64,000 nt of DNA, from NCBI GenBank assembly GCA_024364735.1, contig JAGFNQ010007677.1, forward strand, positions 62,001 to 126,000. Reading direction: 5' to 3'. Origin of the DNA: Boesenbergia rotunda (Eukaryota; Streptophyta; Magnoliopsida; Zingiberales; Zingiberaceae). Each line of letters begins with the position of its first letter. Position 1 is the first letter of the stretch. Both the position numbers and the translations under genes were made by a program. Below the pieces are notes generated by a model. It had not been told where the DNA came from and made no database searches. It was given only the letters and a program-made list of their open reading frames with translations. This document shows, in pieces, positions 45,857-56,457 of this stretch.

Positions 45857-45982
45857 GGCACCGGAGAGGTCTCGGGTGCTCATGTAGACAAGCGCTCGAG
45901 AGGTCTCGGGTGCCTAAGTATACAGGCGCCCGAGAGGTCTCGGGCGCTCGTGTAGATAGGCGCCCAAGAGGTCTCAGGTGCC
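45857..45982. repeat. Four 24 bp hairpins at exact 34 bp spacing
   Basis: Stem-loops at 45857-45880, 45891-45914, 45925-45948 and 45959-45982. Each has 10-base arms and a 4-base loop AGGT; the third has arms GGCGCCCGAG and CTCGGGCGCT. Confidence 0.9.
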
Positions 45983-46176
45983 CCAGTGTGATTTTCTTAG
46001 CTTTGGTGAAGCTGAGTTGGCGGTTGCTGATTAGACGTGCCACACCAGCACTCAGGCGCCCAAGAGTACTTAGGCGCCCGAGAGAGGATAAAGTTTGGCC
46101 AAGTCAGCGGATCACAACGCGGCTGAAGCGATGACGTGGAGGCACCCCTATGCACACTCGGGCTCCCGAGTGCCAG

Positions 46177-46183
46177 TATATAA
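46177..46183 (+). promoter_or_regulatory. LTR TATA box
   Basis: TATATAA followed by GGGGG, downstream of the hairpin array. Confidence 0.6.
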
Positions 46184-46494
46184 GGGGGTTTTCCCCCTCA
46201 GTCTTGGAAATTACTTACATTTATTACAATCATGTTTCTATGCTCTCTATGCTCAAGTTCGCTGCGCCAAAATAGTCTGAGATTGACAACACACTGCTCT
46301 AACGATGAAACACCCTCTTTAATCTTTAGCAAGTGTTGTGGTATAATTAGCATTTTTATTTTGTACTTAAACTTACATATTCTGTAACATATTTTGTGCT
46401 TATAGAATTGCCCAATAAAAATTGTCAAGGACCTGTTGGATCGGGTTTAACCGTCTATTCACCCCCTCTAGTCGGGCCAACCCGATCTAACAAG

Positions 46495-46512
46495 TGGTAT
46501 CAGTATCAGAGC
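46495..46512 (+). promoter_or_regulatory. Primer-binding site with 6 bp duplication
   Basis: TGGTATCAGTATCAGAGC contains GTATCA twice in tandem; the normal site is 12 bases long. Confidence 0.75.
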
Positions 46513-46514
46513 CG

Positions 46515-47405
46515 AGGTTGCCGCAGAAGGACTAACCACCTACTGCAGCAATTTCGAGAAAATGACTGGAGTAGTAATCTACCCACCAAAGTTTGTGGGG
46601 GTGTTCGTGATATGGAAGCGTCGAATGCAAGTATTTTTTTAAAACTAATATTGAACTGCTACTAATTATGAAAAATAGTTTTTTAGTTCCTAAAGACAAC
46701 AATGGAGAGGATAAATAAGTAAAGCCATGGACCAAGAAGGAGCAAACGGACTTTATAGCAAATGGTAAAGCAGAATTTCATCTGCTAGTCGTTCTTCCCG
46801 TGCAAGAAGTCAATCGCATCGAGAATTACAACTCAACAAAAGAGTTCTGGGAGAAATTCCTAGAATTGCATGAAGGTACCTCAGAGGCACTAAAGGACAC
46901 CTGAGATGAGTCCTCGTTAGAAGCGTTGGAAGGTCAAGAATATGCGGGACATATGCTGATGCTAAGTCATCAAGAAGGGAGCACTGATGAAGGGAGAGAG
47001 ACGTCAGAAGAAAGTGACGACAAAGGAAGAACGTCGCTTTTCAAAAGCGACCCGGTATGTGAGGTTTGTTTTCTTCCTCATGATCAGTTGTACATAGGAG
47101 TTAAAGCCTTGCTCAAATCTAATTGTAGATTAAAAAAAAATTAAAAATTAAAAAATGAATTGACACTTACATCCTCTTCTGATATTTTGAAAAATCAAAA
47201 TGACAATTTGAAAAACCTAGTACAAAAATTAAAACTTGATATTACATATTTATGCCAAAAGAAAAATAGCTCTCCTGATAATTTAAATTGGTATTTTAAA
47301 AACCATAAGGGACAATTTAAAAAAGTACACAAAAGCTATATTCCATCTAAATTTTTAATTAATCTTGTAGATAGGAACTTATTTTGGTTCCTAAATTTGT
47401 ATTAA
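46515..47405 (+). pseudogene. Element C gag, degenerate
   Basis: The N-terminal part reads YPPKFVGVF...WKRRMQVFF (near 46580-46640), the usual Copia gag start, then stops. In other frames follow AKPWTKKEQTDFIANGKAEF, VNRIENYNSTKEFWEKFLEL, HEGTSEALKDT, stop, and an acidic ESSLEALEGQEYAG...TSEESDDKG segment (46926-47144). The last frame (47160-47405) is coiled-coil-like and Asn/Lys-rich (SSSDILKNQNDNLKNLVQKL). No zinc knuckle is found, so part is missing. This gag differs from those at 38842 and 50983 in its N-terminus but shares the ELHEGTS motif. Confidence 0.75.
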
Positions 47406-49251
47406 ACTAATAAGTGTTTTTAGTTATTATATATGTGCACATTTTTTTCTGATAAAAATTATGTCTTTATTTATTTTTCTCTATATACAATTATGTTGTC
47501 TATCTACTGGAAATTTTTCAAAATTTTTCGAATATATATTTTTTATTTTTATGATTTTCTGCTCAAAATTTGAAATTAAAATTTTAAAGATAGATAAATA
47601 ATGTATTTTCATAGATCCAATTTTTTATGATTCAGATATAATTTTTTCAAAATTTTCAATGCATTTTTTTTAAATTTTTTTAAAATTTATTCTTTAAAAA
47701 CTCTTATTTGTTGGGTTTTTATTTATTTTCGGGCTTGATGAACGAATTTAAAGCTCAAAATTTTTGTCCAAACTCATATCTTCATTTTCAATTTTGACAA
47801 AAATATTCAGATTTTTTTTATAGATGTTCAATTTTTTATGAATTGTTTATTAAAATCTAATTTATTTTAATTTTCAAAATTCGATAAAAAAATGGAATTA
47901 ACTTCGAAAAAAGTTTGTCATTTTAAATTTGAAAAATCTGTGGCAATGCAATTTTTTTTATTTAGAATATTTTTTTACCGCACTCAAATTTTTTTCCTCC
48001 CTAATTATGTTTTCCCATTTTTTGTTGTGATCAAAGGGGGAGAGTAGGATTGAGGTTCAGGGGGAGTGTTTTTTTTTTTTGCATAATTTATCAATTCTAT
48101 TTTTATGATTAAATTGTTTAACTTAGTTATTATGTTTTATTTTTTGTTTAACCATAATTGAACCTGGGTTGATGCACATCAAAAAGATGGGGATAAAAAT
48201 TAAAGAAACTTGCCTTTTAAAAAGACACTTGGTCGCAACTGAGAACATTGCTTCCAAGGCAGTGGATACTCAATAAAACTCTCCTTATGGGGGAGAAGCC
48301 TTATAACAAAAGCACGCTTAGACTTTTTACAATTGAAATGAATATCCTAAAGCTAAAACTCTAAGCCTATTTATAGCCTAAGAGATTAAATCTTGGTTGT
48401 TGATTATTGATGAATTTTCTCTTGGCTGTTGATCCATGGATGTAATCTGGCGGTTGATCTTGGATGGGATTAAATTACATCCATTGGATCTGATTAAAGG
48501 ATACGGTTTTATCCTTTAAGAGATAAAGTTTAATTAAAACTTTATCTTCTGCTTGCAGCAGCTCATTGACTTTATCTTCTGCTTGCAATAGCTCATTGAT
48601 TTCGCCAGCTATCCCAAGTGGAAAGTATGGAGACATGTGCTTCCTGAAATTTCAAGTTTGAGTCTTCTTAGCAACAAATAAATCCCTCTTTTATCGGGCG
48701 CTTGGTTTTACTTGGTCAAACTGACCAGCCTTTTAGTTCTTCGTCTTCTAGGTGATTTCCAGCCAACCGGAGTTAGGCTCACCCGAACTCGACTCCGACC
48801 TTTCGCCCCTCGACCGTGCTTCCTCCCGGCTTCCCGTTCCTCAGACATTGCACACGTCCTTCTCGATCCACCGGCATACTCTTCCGTAGCTTCTGCGTCC
48901 CTTGGATTGCACCAAGCCCGTCGGCTCAATTCCTCGCACAATCCTTCTCATCCCCTACATCTTACGCTCGACTTCCTCTGTACCTAAGCTCCTGCACACT
49001 TAGTAGAGGGATTAGAAATCACTTGATCTATCTTAACCTAGTTGATCATATTAAAACTAACCGGGGTACCAACATGATCGTGGGCCTTGGAGTAGGAGCC
49101 GTCATAGACTTCGAATCAAGTAAAAATAAAGCTATCAGCGTTGTTTTGACTTGTATTTTCTTTATTTCCACTGCATTTACTCCGTTGTTAATCTAAAAAT
49201 TTTGAATTGATATTCACCCCCGTCTATCGATATCATTGATCCCATATAGTG

Positions 49252-50018
49252 TCCATATGAATCATGCTCCCCATTGCACTAAGAGCTTTTCAGAATCTTG
49301 TATTGTGGTCTTCATCTGACTAGGGGTAAGAGTTTCACCTATTGTAGTTCTTCTTAGAAAGTTGACTTAATATGTTTATATTTATGTGACCCATCTAATC
49401 TTAGAATTCTAATGAACTCTGGAAATCTTGAAAAGTCCTCTCAACTCTATGCTTTCATAGTCAAAATATTGACGATCCATCCAATCTTGATTGTAGTCTT
49501 GATCAGGTTGATCAGGAACAAACTGCTGTGGTTGGAAGTACTCATTGCTCAAGAGTTTAAGGTTGAAATAAATTCTGATGTTATGTAAGAGTGTTAGCAA
49601 TGCTTTGGAAAAGGTGACATAAAGCAGCTGGATGGGTCGTGCTTCCACATACTTGGCATAGGTACTCATACTGGTCAGCATCAGAATCATCAACCTCAAT
49701 CTGGAGTTGCACATTAGGAGATGGAGATCTTGAAGATGTGGTCATAAATAATTTTCTCGGAGGTCTGTTACTCAAATTATTGCTTATGGGATCATATAAA
49801 AAACTTAACAAGGAAGTGCAAAAAATAATGCAAGAGAAAGAAGTGTAGAAATGAAAGAAAACAAAATGTATATAAGCTATAGATAGTAAAGGAAATATAG
49901 ACATAAAATTAAGAGAAATGAAAAAGCAAGCAAAAAGTATTTACATAAAAAGGAAAGAAAATGTCTAGGCTAACTCAATTGCTAATTTACTAATGTTGCT
50001 CTGTTCAACGGTGCCAAA
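49252..50018 (-). pseudogene. Gypsy gag remnant with zinc knuckle (Tat/Athila-like)
   Basis: On the minus strand, 49581-49904 encodes FLYDPISNNLSNRPPRKLF, then CQVCGSTTHPAALC (about 49617-49658), a CX2CX4HX4C knuckle of the CxxCG..tHp...C form seen in Tat/Athila gag. A second frame (49409-49714) continues with a Gln/Asp-rich region (QPQQFVPDQPDQDYNQDW). At the upstream side, minus strand, lies TTTGGCACCGTTGAACAG (50001-50018), like the Tat/Athila primer region TTTGGCGCCGTTGCCGG. This is the right half of the locus broken by element A at 34844. Confidence 0.65.
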
Positions 50019-50186
50019 ATCTTGGTGTGTATCTCGCAAGTGCACGAGAATGTCGTCAAGTAGTATAATAAATATCATATCCATAGAGACTGATAAGTCA
50101 AGCACTAGTGAGTTCGCAAGGTGAATTACCTAGATTGGTCGGGAGTGTGAAGGTTAATAATCTTAGAGAGGAGACTTAAGAGCGCT

Positions 50187-50217
<31 letters not shown>

Positions 50218-50224
50218 GAGAGAG
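50019..50224 (-). mobile_element. End of a Tat/Athila-like LTR with GA microsatellite
   Basis: The + strand phrase TCGCAAGTGCACGAGAATGT is, from memory, a common Tat/Athila LTR sequence just outside the primer site. An (AG)n run lies at about 50187-50214, then the LTR of element D begins. Confidence 0.5.
50187..50214. repeat. (AG)n microsatellite
   Basis: About 14 uninterrupted AG units, followed by imperfect GA-rich sequence to 50227. Confidence 0.95.
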
Positions 50225-50630
50225 ACGACAATTGCTCAAGTTCAAGCACTCAAAAACACAGCAATAAAGCTTCTGTGCTCAAGTTGTCTACGCCCAAGAA
50301 GTTCAAGATCGAGGACACGCCGTTCCTATAACGAAAAGATCGTCTCTTCCTTTAAGTGTCGTTGGTATAATAGTTTCATTTTATATATGTACTTAAAATT
50401 CATCATATCTGTACTTCATTTTATGAATTATAGTATTGCCAACGAAAACAGTCAAAGACCCTGAGCCTTGGAATAGGAGCCATCATAGACTCTGAACCAA
50501 GTAAAAAAATAAAGTGTTAGCCTTGTTTTTGACTTGTCATTTTTTGTATTTCCGCTACGTCAAATCTAATTTACCTCCGAAAATATGTAATCGATATTCA
50601 CCCCCCTCTATTGATCACAACAATCCCACA
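50225..50630 (+). mobile_element. 5' LTR of element D, 3' part only
   Basis: From about 50228 it matches the end of the 3' LTR (55682-56076): CAAGCACTCAAAAACACAGC, GTGTCGTTGGTATAATAG, CACCCCCCTCTATTG, ending CAATCCCACA. About 930 bases of the LTR are missing at the left next to the GA tract. Confidence 0.85.
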
Positions 50631-50632
50631 AG

Positions 50633-50644
50633 TGGTATCAGAGC
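50633..50644 (+). promoter_or_regulatory. Primer-binding site
   Basis: TGGTATCAGAGC, perfect, two bases after the LTR end. Confidence 0.95.
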
Positions 50645-50982
50645 GAGTCGCTCTGACTTGGTGAAACCACCATTCGGGCAATTTTTTTCTTTTTCGGATT
50701 TTTCGCCATTTCTTTCAAGTAAAGAATATAATTGTGTAAAATATTCTTATGCCTTTTTCAATTTTAAATTCTTATTTTTTCACCATAAGTCAGAATCGAT
50801 ATAACGATCATTGCTTTTTAAAATTTGTCATAAAATTTTTTATTATTATTTTAATATTTTTTTTCGAAATTAATGCTACCCCAATTCGAGAAAATTTTTT
50901 CCTTCTTCTCCCGCACTACTAATTCAAGATCAAGTCTTGGTACATTCTTTGTTATTTTTCTTGTGTACGAGATTTTTCCTGA

Positions 50983-51785
50983 ATGACCCATCAAGAATGG
51001 AGCAATGCCCATCCACTTTTATTCTTCGGTGAGAATTTCAGATGCTAGAAAGGTCTAATGGAATCCCACCTAAAGACCCATCTGGATTTGTGGATGATAA
51101 TCCAAATGGGGTTAACATTACCTATAGAAGATGGAACATTAATTACTTGGGATAAACTAGACAAACCAATACTGAGAAAAATCGAGACTGATGCCAAGAC
51201 AATAGTCATCCTACAATGCGGCCTGACCAAAGAAGAATTAAAGCAGGTTGGATCTTTCAACTGTGCCAAAGAGATTTAGAAGAGGCTAATCGACCTACAC
51301 GAAGAGACTTCTGACATTGAGGTCTTAGAAGGTGTACTGTTCAAATCATCAGAAGAATTGACGAAGAAGAACAAGCTCAAGTGAGCTACCTTGCACTCTC
51401 AGTACAAGCACAAGTAGTTGAGACAGAGTCTGAACCCGAATCCGATGCCAAATTCGATCTAGAATCAAAACATGAGTCCAGATCCGAGATGACAACAGTC
51501 AAGGGGGAGATTCCCAACGGGGTTTCAAAAGGTAAAATTGTAAACTTAAATTTCAAAAATCACATAATTTATTTTAAATGCAGGGAGAGAGGGCACTACA
51601 AAAATAAGTGTCCTACTCGTAAGATACGAACGACACCACCGACGACGATGAAGGAACTAGTTCCAGGAGCACGAAAGGACAATAGTCACATTCAATGCTT
51701 TAGGTGCAGGAGTTTGGACATTACAATGATGAATGCATGATAGAAGAACCAATGATCCAAGACAACCAACCGAGATGGGTAAATT
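50983..51785 (+). pseudogene. Element D gag, internally deleted
   Basis: The ATG at 50983 opens MTHQEWSNAHPLLFFGENF, parallel to element A gag, then a stop (TAG, Trp/Glu position). It resumes with IETDAKTIVILQCGLTKEEL and AKEI-stop-KRLIDLHEETSD, then jumps to the acidic middle (51381-51740: ESEPESDAKFDLESKHESRS), so about 80 codons present in element A are missing. The first zinc knuckle reads YFKCRERGHYKNKC: Tyr replaces the first Cys. The second (CFRCR...GHYNDEC) is split by a frameshift near 51714. Element A has one knuckle and this copy has two. Non-functional. Confidence 0.88.
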
Positions 51786-54721
51786 TACATTATATGAAAA
51801 TCTAGTTTTTATAATAGATGCTAATATCTTAGCTAATCACTCTTGGTCAAATTTAGATATGGATGCATGCTCAAGTAACATAATTAATCATGTAAATTAA
51901 TTAATTTAAATTTTAGAAAATTAAAACAAGAAAATATGATTTCGAAAATTAATCTAGATAAATTAATTAATAATCTTGCTAACTTACAAAATCTAGAAAT
52001 TTCCCCTCATTGTGATTTTACTTAAAGATATTTTTTCATAAAATTGCCATAATTAGGACTAAGAATGGTTAAATAAGATCTAACTTGATTGAAACTTGCA
52101 CAACCTAGTATTAGGATGGGACGAGATGATAGTACGTTAGGGAAGCCTGTCTAAGGAGTCAGGTAGGGTAAGACATATCCTATTTATCCTTTTTAGCCCA
52201 GTGGAACTAGCCGAAGCTACTTCGCCACATCCTTGACTAGTTAGACCAAGGTTTCTTAAAAAGTAACTTGAAATCACAATTTCTTTAAAAGGCTTTGTCT
52301 AGGAAAGGGTTGTTGCTTCGATAACCAAGAAGGCCCCTGTGCCTCGCCAAAATTTGAAGTCAATTATTGAAATTTATTTTCAATTTACTACTTGTTAAAG
52401 TTGAATCTAACTCAAGGTTCAATAAAATCATAGTTAATATATTTAAATTCAAAGATTAAATTTGACACATCTCATAAAACAAATAAGGGTTGCTTGTTTT
52501 GTCACTTAGAAATTGGTGAGATGTTTAGGAGCAATAAAGGTGAGTCCAACCCAACTAACTCTACACATCTAATAAATTTCACCTTTAATTTAAAGAATTA
52601 AATTTAAAATATTACCTTATTTAAAATTCTAAAATATTTAAACTTAATTTTCAAAATTTAAACTTAATAATTTTTCAAATGTTTAAACTTAATTTTTCAA
52701 ATGAATAAACTTAATTTTTCAAATTTAAACATAATAATTTTTCAAATATTTAAACTTAATTTTTCAAAATTTAAATTTTAAATAATTAATTTCAAAATTA
52801 AAAATTTAATTTTAAAATTCAACTTTTCAAAATTCAAACTTAACTTAATTTTTTAAAATTCAAATTTAACTTTTTAATTAATTTCAAAATCTTCAAAAAT
52901 CAAATTTAACTCTTCAAACTTTTTAATTAAATGCTTTAGGTTTCTTTTTGTTGACTTACATGAAAATTACTTAATCTAATTCTTTCAAACATTTCTATAC
53001 AAGGAAATTCTTTTGGACAATCAATTTGTTTTTCTAAGAAAAATAAGTTTTGGAAAAGTCACCTTGGATATCACTTAGAATTTGTTCGATTTCATTTTCA
53101 CTTAGAAAAATATCTATAATCTAAGCTTTGATATTTATATATTTTTGGAACTTATGTATTTTTTTTAAATTGCTCTTGGAAATCATTTTGAACATAGAAT
53201 TTTTCCCTTTTCAGTTCTTTATGTCTTTGCTTTTTTCAAAAGGAGAGAGAAAAAGAAAAATTTATTTTTTAAATTATTAAATAAAAATATTTTTCAAAAG
53301 TTTTTTTACTTAGTTTTTTAAATATTTTGAAAACCTTTTCAAAGTTTTCTTCAAAAATCATTTCTTGAAAAATAAATATCCAAACTTTCTTTATAATAGG
53401 GAGAGAATCATAATTTGAGAGGAAGCATGTTTAAACATTCTTTAATTTGAAATTTGTTCTATGTTTTGTAAAATTTTAATTTTTTTAAAACTATGCTTTG
53501 GAAAATTTAGAAAACCCTTTAGTTAAATCTATTTATGAAAAAAACAAACAAAAACAAAAGTTATCTCACTCTCTCTTACTTTCAGAACCATTATTTACTT
53601 TTGAATGCTGAGATTCAAATTATGCTTGGACTTAAATGGGTATTAACTTGGTTCAAATTCTATTTTTTCAGTATTAGTTCTTTGTTATTGCTTAATTATT
53701 TCAAAATTGTGTTACTTAGAACTTATCATAATTCTTGACATTATTTTACTTTGAATTATTTTTGTTCATTTTTTTTTTACTTTTTTCAAAACTCACAAGC
53801 TCTGATACTGAACTTTTTCACTTTCTCCTTAATCAATTTTTTTAAAAAAGGGGAGAGTAGAGAAAAGTAAATATTCTTTTAAATATTTGTTGCAAATATT
53901 TTTTATATATGGCAAAAGGGGAGAGAGAGGAAAAGTAGAAGGAAATTTTTCTTGTTCAAATTTTTTTTTCTAAGCAGCTGAAGATTTTTTTTTCTAAGGG
54001 GATTTTTCAAAAATCTACTTAGTACTTTATTTTTTCAAAATGTACTTAGTACTTTGCTATTTCAAAACTATATTTTTGGAAAAGTTAAAATTTTCATTCA
54101 ATTTTACTTAGAGTTTTTCAATGATTATACATAGGATTTTTCAAAGTTTACTTATTTTCAAAAAGCCTTTCAAATTGATGAATGCATAATTTTTTTTAAA
54201 AATGTGGGGCTTCATGAGAAGAGTTTCATATTAATGGGGAGGATCATGCATTTTCAAAATACTTAAAACAAAATTTTTAAAATTCCAATCAAAGTATTTT
54301 TCAAAAGTATTGTAAATGTTATCAATTTATGTTTGAAAACTATTTTTGGAAAAATTGTGAAATCCTTTACTTAAAGTTATTTTGGAAAAACTCAAAAATA
54401 TCTCTTAGAAATTTTATTCACCTATGTATGTTTTTGATATATATCAAAGGGGGCGGAAAAGGTCATAGTTAAGTGTTTTATAACACAATTATTCAGTGGG
54501 AGTATTAGAAATAATGAGGAAACTTTATTTTGTTCAAAACTGCATTGGTTTTAAACTATATTATATTCAAAACCGCATTGGGTTTGAACTTTTTTCTATT
54601 CAAAACTACATTGGTTTTAAACTTTATTCTATTCAAAACTGCAATACTTTATTAGTTTTAAACTTTCTTTCTTAACTATTATAATTTTTTACTTAACTTT
54701 GAATTGTGTTGCATAAATCAA
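51786..54721 (+). other. Internal non-coding region of element D
   Basis: 52048-52434 is the block shared with 40580-40970. 52590-52950 has AACTTAATTTTTCAAA-type repeats; 53270-54430 has scattered ACTTAG motifs between A/T runs and several purine tracts (such as 53850 and 53918). 54500-54660 has three units of TTCAAAACTGCATTGGTTTT type. No pol and no accessory ORF like that of element A; 53535-53738 has no domain. Confidence 0.6.
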
Positions 54722-54733
54722 AAAAGGGGAGAT
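54722..54733 (+). other. Polypurine tract of element D
   Basis: AAAAGGGGAGAT directly before TGTTGATG. Confidence 0.85.
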
Positions 54734-56076
54734 TGTTGATGTCGGAAGCACCATATTGAACCTTGTTTTGATATTGGCAAAGGGTTCAATGTTAAGTATT
54801 ATTGGTGATCTAATGTGTTTCGTTAAGTGTTAGGAAAGTTCTAATTTACTTAGGCATGAAGTCTTGACCTGTAAGGTTGAGCACGAAGTCCTAGTCGAGG
54901 ACTGGGCATGAAGTCCTAGCATAGGGCTGGGCACTGAAGACCTGACCGAGGGTTGGGCATGAAGACCTAGTTCAAGGAATTGGGCATGAAGTCTTGGTTG
55001 GGGACTGGGCATGAAGATGTGATCCGGAAGATCGGGCAGAAGAGTTAGTCGAGCAAAGACTATGAACAAAAGTAGAGATGGGCCGAGGAACGGACGTCTT
55101 GAGATCCGGGAGTTTCGGAGGCCGAGCAAATGTCCAACCCGAGGAGCCGGTTGGAAAAAGGTAACTTCTCCAAAGTGGAGTAGGTGAAGACGCGTTCTCC
55201 GGAAGGGGAAACAGTAGGCGTCGGTTTGACCTAGGATTTCATTTAAAATTTAATGTCAGAACCAGATAGCTCTAGTTGTCAATCATTAATGCATTTGTTA
55301 TATATTATTGTGTTCTTTGACTAACCTTGATTGCAGGCTAAGGAGACCAGCCAGCTGTGATCAGGGGCACCTGAGAGGACTCAGACGCCTATGAGCAGGT
55401 GCCTGAGAGGTCTCAGGCGCTCAGGAAGCCAGGCACCTGAGAGGACTCAGGCGCCCCAGAGGCCTTTTCTCAGCATTGGAGAAGTTGAGTTGGCGGTCAC
55501 TGGTTGGATGAACCACATCAGCTCCCAAGCACCCCAGTGCTCCCAGGCGCCCGAGAAGGGATAAAGTTTGGCCGAGTCAGCGGATAATGACGCGGTTGAA
55601 TCGTCGACATGGAGGGCACCCCTATAGCCTCCCGGGCACCCGAGTACAAATATTAAAGGGGTTTCACCCCTTGCTTCCAGACATCAATTCAAGCACTCAA
55701 ATACACAGCAATAAAACTTCTGTGCTCAAGTTCTTTGCACCCAAGAAGTTCAAGATCAATGACACACCACATCTACAATGAAAAGATCTTCTCTTCCTTT
55801 AAGTGTCATTGGTATAATAGTTTCATTTCATTTCTATACTTAAAATTCATCATATTTGTACTTCATTTTACAAATTATAGTATTGCCCAACGAAAATAGT
55901 CAACGCCCATGGGCCTTAGAGTAGGAGCCGTTATAGACTCCGAACCAAGTAAAAAATAAAGTGTTAGCCTTATTTTTAACTTGTCATTTTTCGTATTTCC
56001 ACTGCGTCGAATCTGATCTACATCCGAAAATACATAATCAATATTCACCCCCTCTATCGATCACAATGATCCCACA
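54734..56076 (+). mobile_element. 3' LTR of element D (1343 bp)
   Basis: It starts TGTTGATGTCGGAAGCACC, ends GATCCCACA. It has direct repeats (54850-55030), three 24 bp hairpins (55366-55389, 55398-55421, 55432-55455), a weak TATA (ATTAAAGGGG, about 55652), the GGGCCTTAGAGTAGGAGCC block and the terminal motif. It matches the 5' LTR remnant at its 3' end. Confidence 0.9.
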
Positions 56077-56457
56077 CCTAAGACTCAAGGGAAGTAATCT
56101 CCACCCAATACAAGAGATGGGGAAGAAGAAAAAAGTTATTTTTAGAGTGTGGTATCTTCAGAACCAATCCAAGCCATCAATGAGATGGGGGAGCATCAGA
56201 GAGCATCTTGGAGCCACAAGAAGTCGTCAGTGAAGAAGGGATGGCTAAGGGATGGATTCTCCCAAAGGGAGAAATCCTTAAAAGGGGAGAAAACCTCCTC
56301 CCCAAGAAAAGGGGGAGAAACCCCCTTTTATAGCTGGGACACATGACCCTGGGCACGTGCTGTTCCACGGGGCATGACCCTGCCATGCCCCTTTTGGCAA
56401 AAACAGCATGACCCAAGCAGGGGCTGTGCTAGGAGTATACCTTGTCATGCCCCTTTT
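56077..56457. repeat. Dispersed repeat R, copy 3
   Basis: 56082-56345 matches 28375-28620 (ATCTCCACCCAATACAAGAG; CTTCAGAACCAATCCAAGCC). A minus-strand TATA-like CTATAAAAGGGGG lies near 56319-56332, with CATGACCC/GGGGCATGACC repeats after it. Probably the U3 part of an unidentified LTR, cut at 56458. Confidence 0.65.

Larger units (their letters stand above)
46434..49074 (+). mobile_element. Element C: short gag-only Copia element
   Basis: TG...CA ends (TGTTGGATCG at 46434, GGTACCAACA at 49074) with GGACC (46429-46433) and TGATC (49075-49079) as a likely decayed target duplication; removing it rejoins the LTR block GTCAAGGA-C-GTGGGCC. The 5' LTR is only a 59 bp remnant (46434-46492) holding the TATTCACCCCCTCTAG motif, followed by a primer site and gag. 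47406-48030 is AT-rich with purine tracts (48030-48070). From about 48150 to 49074 the sequence looks LTR-like, but its end (TGCACACTTAG, then GGTACCAACA) reads like a minus-strand LTR start, so the right end may be a different LTR. No pol. Confidence 0.55.
45233..49246 (+). mobile_element. 3' LTR of element A, interrupted by element C
   Basis: It starts TGTTGATGCCAGAAGCACC; 46434-49074 is an insertion; the LTR resumes GTGGGCCTTGGAGTAGGAGC and ends CACCCCCGTCTATCG...GATCCCATA at 49246, followed by TAGTG. It has AAGTCCTAACCGAGGGC-type direct repeats (45350-45490), four 24 bp hairpins exactly 34 bp apart (45857-45982), TATATAA at 46177-46183 and the terminal block. Confidence 0.85.

Noticed and set aside
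48708..49196. Overlapping frames on both strands resembling a gene
   Set aside because: They lie in the LTR-like right end of element C and have no recognisable domain.
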